Positions 5,965-9,158 of a DNA stretch of 9,158 bases are shown piece by piece (positions within the stretch are counted from its first letter, which is position 1; each line of letters opens with the position of its first letter). The translations under genes and the position numbers were made by a program. Under the pieces are notes generated by a model. The model worked only from the letters and a program-made list of their open reading frames with translations, did no database searches and was not told the DNA's origin. Origin of the DNA: an uncultured Campylobacter sp. (GTDB lineage: Bacteria; Campylobacterota; Campylobacteria; Campylobacterales; Campylobacteraceae); the NCBI RefSeq assembly GCF_938017705.1, contig NZ_CALIIS010000174.1, positions 1 through 9,158 on the forward strand, in the 5' to 3' direction.

Positions 5965-7686
5965 CTAAACCTTCTTAAACTTTACGCTAAATTTGCTTCC
6001 GCGTCCTACCTCGCTACGTAGTGAAATCTGCGTGCCATGGATCTTTGCGATTTGTGAGGCGATGGCTAGCCCGAGTCCTGCGCCGCTATTTTGCTCGCGA
6101 TTTCTGGAACGCTCGATTTGATAGAGCTTGTCCCAGATTTTAGTTTGCAAAGCAGGCTCGATGCCCTCTCCATCGTCGCTTATGCTAAGTTCGCACGCGT
6201 CTGCACTGACGCAAAGCTCTAAAGCGACGCTGCTGCGCGTAAATTTTAAAGCATTGCTTAAAAGATTGTTAATCAGCCTGGTCAAAAGCAGCTCATCGCC
6301 GTTTACGCGCACGCCCTCGGCTATCTGCGAGCTAAAGCTTAGCCCTTTTTGTGCGCACAAAAGTTGAAAGTCTTGCGCGCACTCGCTTGCGATTTTGCTT
6401 AAGCTTACGGGTGCCAAACGCGCGCCGCGCTGCAAGCGGGCAAGCTCTAAAATTTGCTCTATTAGCGCCGAAATTTTACGCGCTTGATTATTGATGACCG
6501 CGAAACTCTCCCTCGCCTCGCTCGCGTCTTGCTCGTAGGCTAGGGCATAGTCGCTTTGAGCCAGTATGACGGCAGCGGGCGTACGCAGCTCATGCGAAAG
6601 GTCGGCGCTTAGCTGCCGCTCGCGCTCAAATGCGCTTTGCAGCGATGCTAGCATTTCATTAAACGTAGCTGCGAGCGCGCTTAGCTCATCCTTGCCTCGC
6701 GGTAGTTCTATTCGCCGCGTAAAATCGCCGCTAGCTCCGATCTCGCTAGCTGTACGCGACATAGTGCGCACGGGCTTAAACGCTCTTTTTATGATCGCGT
6801 AGCCGCCGTAGATGATGAGCGCCACAAATAGCGGCGAGAGAATAAGAGCTATCAGCATCACGCGCTTCATCGCAAGCTCAAACTCGCCAACTGCGATGAC
6901 GCCGCGTATCCATACGCTGCGCCCTTTGATCTGCGCGTCGTAATAGAAAAACTCGTCGTCATCAAGCTCCACCTCGCGCGCGCCTTGAGGCGAGAGCGGC
7001 AACGCAGGCTCGAAGCCTTTAGGTACAAACCCCGCGATCACGCCGCCTTGTCCGTCATGTTCGTAGAAAAATACACCGTCATCAAAGCTTCTTAGCTTGT
7101 CATCGCGCGCGGCTTTTTGCACTAGGTGGGCAAGCTTTTTTTGGCTGACGGAGCTTCCTGATACTTCGTCTAAAATATAGCCGCAAATGCCGATAATAGC
7201 GCCTGCAAGTGCCAAAATAAATACGCTGTAATAAAGCGTCACGCGCAGGCTGATAGGTAGCGCGTGTGAGCTAAAATTTTCCTTAGCGGTTGTAAATACT
7301 CTAGATAAGACTTGAGCAAAATTTTGTATTGTGATTTTAGACGCGAAATTTTGTTCTTGACTTTGCGCGAGGACGCTATTAGAATTTTGCGCTAGATCGG
7401 GTGTTGCGCCTGTAGCAGAAAAATTTGGCGCGGAATTTGATGCCGGATTTTGCGTGGAATTCCGTTTAAAATTTGACGCCTGGCTTTGAGTAGAATTTAG
7501 AGCCCGGTTTAACTCAATATTTTGAGTGGGATTTTTCTTGCGGCTTTTCTTTAAACACGCAAAATTATGCGTAAAATTCTGTTTAAAATTTCGCACGAAT
7601 TTTAATATGAAAAGCGCCGTAGCGGCAAAAATCTGCTTCGCAATCGCCGAAATTTTAATCCAAATCTTGCTATTTTGCCACGACAT
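5965..7686 (-). CDS. Membrane sensor histidine kinase with an unusual N-terminal low-complexity extension
   Basis: This 573-residue sensor kinase should phosphorylate the regulator encoded just upstream. GAGGG at 7694-7698 lies 7 nt before the ATG at 7686; an in-frame TTG at 7692 is too close to it. Residues 1-145 are an Asn/Gln/Ser/Phe-rich extension. Next come a membrane segment (about 148-171), an acidic periplasmic domain of about 105 residues, a second membrane segment (276-299) and a HAMP domain (300-352). H365 in LSHELRTP is the expected phosphorylation site. The ATPase core shows N478 (N box), DDGEGIE (504-510) and GAGLGL (535-540). Without the extension it has the usual length of about 430 residues. 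The LKKSRKK patch (45-51) and the expected topology place the extension in the cytoplasm. The signal sensed cannot be read from the sequence. The gene overlaps the regulator gene by 17 nt, implying translational coupling. Confidence 0.93.
   Translation of the reverse strand: MSWQNSKIWIKISAIAKQIFAATALFILKFVRNFKQNFTHNFACLKKSRKKNPTQNIELNRALNSTQSQASNFKRNSTQNPASNSAPNFSATGATPDLAQNSNSVLAQSQEQNFASKITIQNFAQVLSRVFTTAKENFSSHALPISLRVTLYYSVFILALAGAIIGICGYILDEVSGSSVSQKKLAHLVQKAARDDKLRSFDDGVFFYEHDGQGGVIAGFVPKGFEPALPLSPQGAREVELDDDEFFYYDAQIKGRSVWIRGVIAVGEFELAMKRVMLIALILSPLFVALIIYGGYAIIKRAFKPVRTMSRTASEIGASGDFTRRIELPRGKDELSALAATFNEMLASLQSAFERERQLSADLSHELRTPAAVILAQSDYALAYEQDASEARESFAVINNQARKISALIEQILELARLQRGARLAPVSLSKIASECAQDFQLLCAQKGLSFSSQIAEGVRVNGDELLLTRLINNLLSNALKFTRSSVALELCVSADACELSISDDGEGIEPALQTKIWDKLYQIERSRNREQNSGAGLGLAIASQIAKIHGTQISLRSEVGRGSKFSVKFKKV
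7312..7596 (-). repeat. Repeat-derived low-complexity coding stretch in the kinase gene
   Basis: Codons 31-125 of the kinase repeat NF, QN and SN pairs (RNFKQNFTHNF, NSTQNPASNSAPNF, SQEQNFAS, IQNFAQ). They arise from recurring AAATTT/GAATTT words, including two GTTTAAAATTT elements of the kind otherwise seen mainly between genes. The unit is degenerate and has no fixed period I can define. Confidence 0.6.
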
Positions 7687-8332
7687 AGCCAAGCCCTCGC
7701 TTCGTTTCTATTATATCGCCGTGCTCGCCTAGCTTTTTGCGGATATTTTTGATTAAAACATCGATAACATTTGAGCTTGTTTCGTCGCTAAAATCCCAAA
7801 TACTCTCGCCGATTTGTTCTCGACTCAAAATCGCACCGCGATTTAGCATCAAAAGCTCTAAAATTCTATATTCCTTACCCGTTAGCTCCACTACCTTGCC
7901 CGCGCAGACGACCGATTTTTTGCTTAGATTTAGGCGCACTTGCCCTATGATAATTTCGTTATCCGCAGTAGCGTTTTTACGCCTGATAATTGCGCGAAGT
8001 CGCGCCAAAAGCTCACGAAAATCAAAGGGCTTAACCATATAATCGTCTGCGCCCAGATCAAGCCCTGCGATGATATCTTCTTTGGCGTCCCGCGCAGTTA
8101 AAAATAAAACCGGCGTTCCCAATCTGCGCGCCCGCGCCACCTTCAAAAACTCAAAGCCGTCCATCACAGGCATCATCGCATCAAGCACGATAGCGTCATA
8201 TTTCGCGACATCCAAAAACTCTAGCGCTTCCTTGCCGCAAAAGGCGCAATCTACGCTGTAGCCGTCCTTTTTCAGACATTTTGTGATGATTTGATTTAGA
8301 TCTTTTTCATCCTCGACAAGTAAAATTTTCAA
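7670..8332 (-). CDS. OmpR/PhoB-family response regulator
   Basis: This 220-residue cytoplasmic DNA-binding regulator is the partner of the kinase encoded immediately downstream. Its receiver domain (about 1-118) has the acidic pair E7/D8, phosphoacceptor D51 in IVLDAMMP, T79 and K101 (VKPF), all intact. The winged-helix domain (about 125-220) has the family signatures LTGKEYRIL (150-158), SREQI (170-174), the SSNVIDVLI recognition-helix region (186-194) and the C-terminal RGLGYVV (212-218). The only start that gives the canonical MKILLVEDE N-terminus is a TTG. It is served by AAAGGAG, which may keep translation modest. A promoter-like element lies about 37 nt upstream. The end of the gene overlaps the kinase gene. 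Target genes are unknown; autoregulation is common in the family but not shown here. Confidence 0.95.
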   Translation of the reverse strand: MKILLVEDEKDLNQIITKCLKKDGYSVDCAFCGKEALEFLDVAKYDAIVLDAMMPVMDGFEFLKVARARRLGTPVLFLTARDAKEDIIAGLDLGADDYMVKPFDFRELLARLRAIIRRKNATADNEIIIGQVRLNLSKKSVVCAGKVVELTGKEYRILELLMLNRGAILSREQIGESIWDFSDETSSNVIDVLIKNIRKKLGEHGDIIETKRGLGYVVAK

Positions 8333-8336
8333 AGTG

Positions 8337-8343
8337 CTCCTTT
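8337..8343 (-). promoter_or_regulatory. Ribosome binding site supporting a TTG start for the regulator
   Basis: AAAGGAG on the - strand lies 4 nt before the TTG at 8332. No ATG or GTG in this frame fits the receiver-domain N-terminus, so this site decides the start. The spacing is slightly shorter than the 6 nt used by the flavoprotein genes. Confidence 0.75.
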
Positions 8344-8368
8344 AAAATTTTGCTAATTCTAATCCGCC

Positions 8369-8382
8369 ATTTTAGCCAAAAA
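8369..8382 (-). promoter_or_regulatory. Campylobacter-style promoter for the two-component operon
   Basis: Read on the - strand, TTTTTG (8382-8377), two bases, then TAAAAT (8374-8369) resemble the T-rich -16 block and -10 box of Campylobacter sigma70 promoters. Transcription would begin near 8362, about 30 nt before the TTG start. Confidence 0.45.
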
Positions 8383-8433
8383 CGTATAAATTTTGCGGCG
8401 CCTTGGATGTGTAAACCCGCTCATTTTACGCAC

Positions 8434-8466
8434 CGCTAAATTTCAGTAGCGTTGGGAGCTGCGCTA
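8434..8466. repeat. Three short arms able to form alternative hairpins
   Basis: CGCTA (8434-8438), TAGCG (8447-8451) and CGCTA (8462-8466) allow the middle arm to pair with either neighbour. They lie at and just past the stop of the zinc-ribbon gene. The 5-bp stems and lack of a T run make them a poor terminator. Apart from the regulator's promoter and ribosome binding site, nothing else is seen in 8333-8463. Confidence 0.25.
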
Positions 8467-9102
8467 ATTCGCAGGCGCCTTTTGCCTAGCTCTAATCTCG
8501 CTTGCCTTTTTATCCGCTACGCTTCCTAACCGCCCTAAAAAATTTAGTGCGCCTGCTGCGATATTTAGCGCAAAAAGCCCAAATCCTACGCAGCCAAGCT
8601 TGAAATTTTGCTTAGCGATTTCGCGTTTGCAGTGGCTGCAAAGCACTGGCTTGCAAGAATTACAAACCTCCGCGCAGCTTGCTGCGCTGGCAGAATCTCG
8701 CGCGCTTGCGAAATTACTTGTATCAGAAAAATTTTGTGTATCGGCGAAATTTTGCTCGCTAGTGAAATTTCGTACACTTGATAAGTCTTGCGTCTGCAAA
8801 GAATTCCGCTCGTCCTTATAATCTTTCGCATCCGCAGAAATTTTTTGATTTTCGCAACATTCCACGCTGGAAAAATCTTTAGAATTTTGCTCGCAGGACG
8901 CGAGATTCCGCTCGCTTATTTTGCTTGCTAAATTTACCGAAAAATCTTGCGCATTTTCATCTAAATTTTTAGCCGCGTCTGCATTTTGGGCGCCATAAGT
9001 TATAGCATCAGCGTTTTTGTTTATGCTAAAATCCCTAGTGTCCAAAGCCTCACTAGTTTGGGCAGAGTTATCTGCTCCACCCTTTAAGCTTTGATTTTTC
9101 AT
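8464..9102 (-). CDS. Putative membrane-anchored zinc-ribbon protein with N-terminal hexapeptide repeats
   Basis: This 212-residue protein is of unknown function. The ATG at 9102 follows GAAGG (9109-9113) at 6 nt and lies 13 nt after the stop of the preceding gene, so the two are probably cotranscribed. Residues 1-140 are low-complexity, rich in Asn, Ser, Asp, Ala and Gln, with degenerate hexapeptides ending NF at about 102-137. A compact C147-x2-C150-x4-C155-x2-C158 cluster looks like a small zinc ribbon; CSHC is not a haem motif. One membrane segment (about 168-190, LGCVGFGLFALNIAAGALNF) and a basic tail (RLGSVADKKASEIRARQK) follow, consistent with a cytoplasmic C-terminus. There is no signal peptide. 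I recognise no family for the whole protein. The cysteine cluster and the membrane segment are clear; the remainder could be a rapidly evolving linker. Confidence 0.75.
   Translation of the reverse strand: MKNQSLKGGADNSAQTSEALDTRDFSINKNADAITYGAQNADAAKNLDENAQDFSVNLASKISERNLASCEQNSKDFSSVECCENQKISADAKDYKDERNSLQTQDLSSVRNFTSEQNFADTQNFSDTSNFASARDSASAASCAEVCNSCKPVLCSHCKREIAKQNFKLGCVGFGLFALNIAAGALNFLGRLGSVADKKASEIRARQKAPAN
8692..8799 (-). repeat. Coding degenerate 18-bp tandem repeats (hexapeptide units)
   Basis: Codons 102-137 of the zinc-ribbon protein read as six six-residue units: LQTQDL, SSVRNF, TSEQNF, ADTQNF, SDTSNF, ASARDS. The central four share the NF ending encoded by AAATTT or close variants. 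The 18-bp period preserves the frame, so unit gain or loss would change only the protein's length. Confidence 0.65.
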
Positions 9103-9115
9103 CTCACACCTTCAC

Positions 9116-9158
9116 TTATTTTTGACGCTGCAAGATCTGCTCGCCCGTAGCGGCGTCG
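9116..9158 (-). CDS. C-terminal end of an unidentified protein (partial)
   Basis: On the - strand the frame is open from the window edge to a TAA at 9118-9116 and ends DAATGEQILQRQK. The sequence looks like a genuine protein tail, and the next gene starts 13 nt later with its own ribosome binding site. Only 13 residues are visible, so the family cannot be assigned. Confidence 0.45.
   Translation of the reverse strand, partial: DAATGEQILQRQK

Noticed and set aside
7687..7692. TTG at 7692 as the start of the sensor kinase
   Set aside because: It lies 1 nt from the GAGGG site; the ATG two codons later has 7-nt spacing.
8626..8664. CSHC in the zinc-ribbon protein as a cytochrome c haem site
   Set aside because: The pattern is C-S-H-C-K, not CxxCH, and there is no export signal; the paired CxxC motifs fit a zinc ribbon better.

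Overview
The window looks like a chromosomal segment of a Campylobacter-type epsilonproteobacterium with a fairly high GC content for the group; a C. gracilis-like species is my best guess. The signs are the dense AAATTTTAAAATTT words between genes, AAGGAG ribosome binding sites about 6 nt from ATG, a T-rich stretch upstream of a TATAAT-like -10, and twin-arginine-exported flavoproteins of an anaerobic respiratory type. The species is inferred from composition and gene families, not from a marker gene.

Left part, + strand (1-5215): the 3' end of an unrecognised gene and its hairpin terminator are followed by two tandem paralogous genes for Tat-exported FAD reductases of the fumarate reductase/flavocytochrome c family (625-2175 and 2635-4179). 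Each has its own promoter and ribosome binding site, with a repeat-rich 459-bp gap between them. A flavodoxin/bis-[4Fe-4S] ferredoxin of EFR1 type (4328-5215) follows. No CxxCH haem motif is present in the proteins here, so electrons must reach the flavoproteins from a cytochrome encoded elsewhere. Both paralogs keep the arginines expected of the catalytic core but differ from fumarate reductase, and from each other, at other substrate-contact positions. They are probably periplasmic terminal reductases for two different organic acceptors.

Middle (5127-5964): the far end of the ferredoxin gene runs into a decayed gene readable only by switching frames, followed by about 500 bp of gene-free DNA with degenerate repeats and AT palindromes.

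Right part, - strand (9158-5965): the tail of an unidentified gene, a putative membrane-anchored zinc-ribbon protein with an N-terminal hexapeptide-repeat region, and a separately promoted two-component system. The system is an OmpR-family regulator with a TTG start, overlapping by 17 nt a sensor kinase. The kinase carries an unusual Asn/Gln/Ser/Phe-rich N-terminal extension of about 140 residues. That extension and the zinc-ribbon protein's repeat region both appear to be built from the AT-rich words that fill the intergenic DNA. The two gene groups are convergent. Nothing in the sequence proves that the two-component system controls the flavoproteins.
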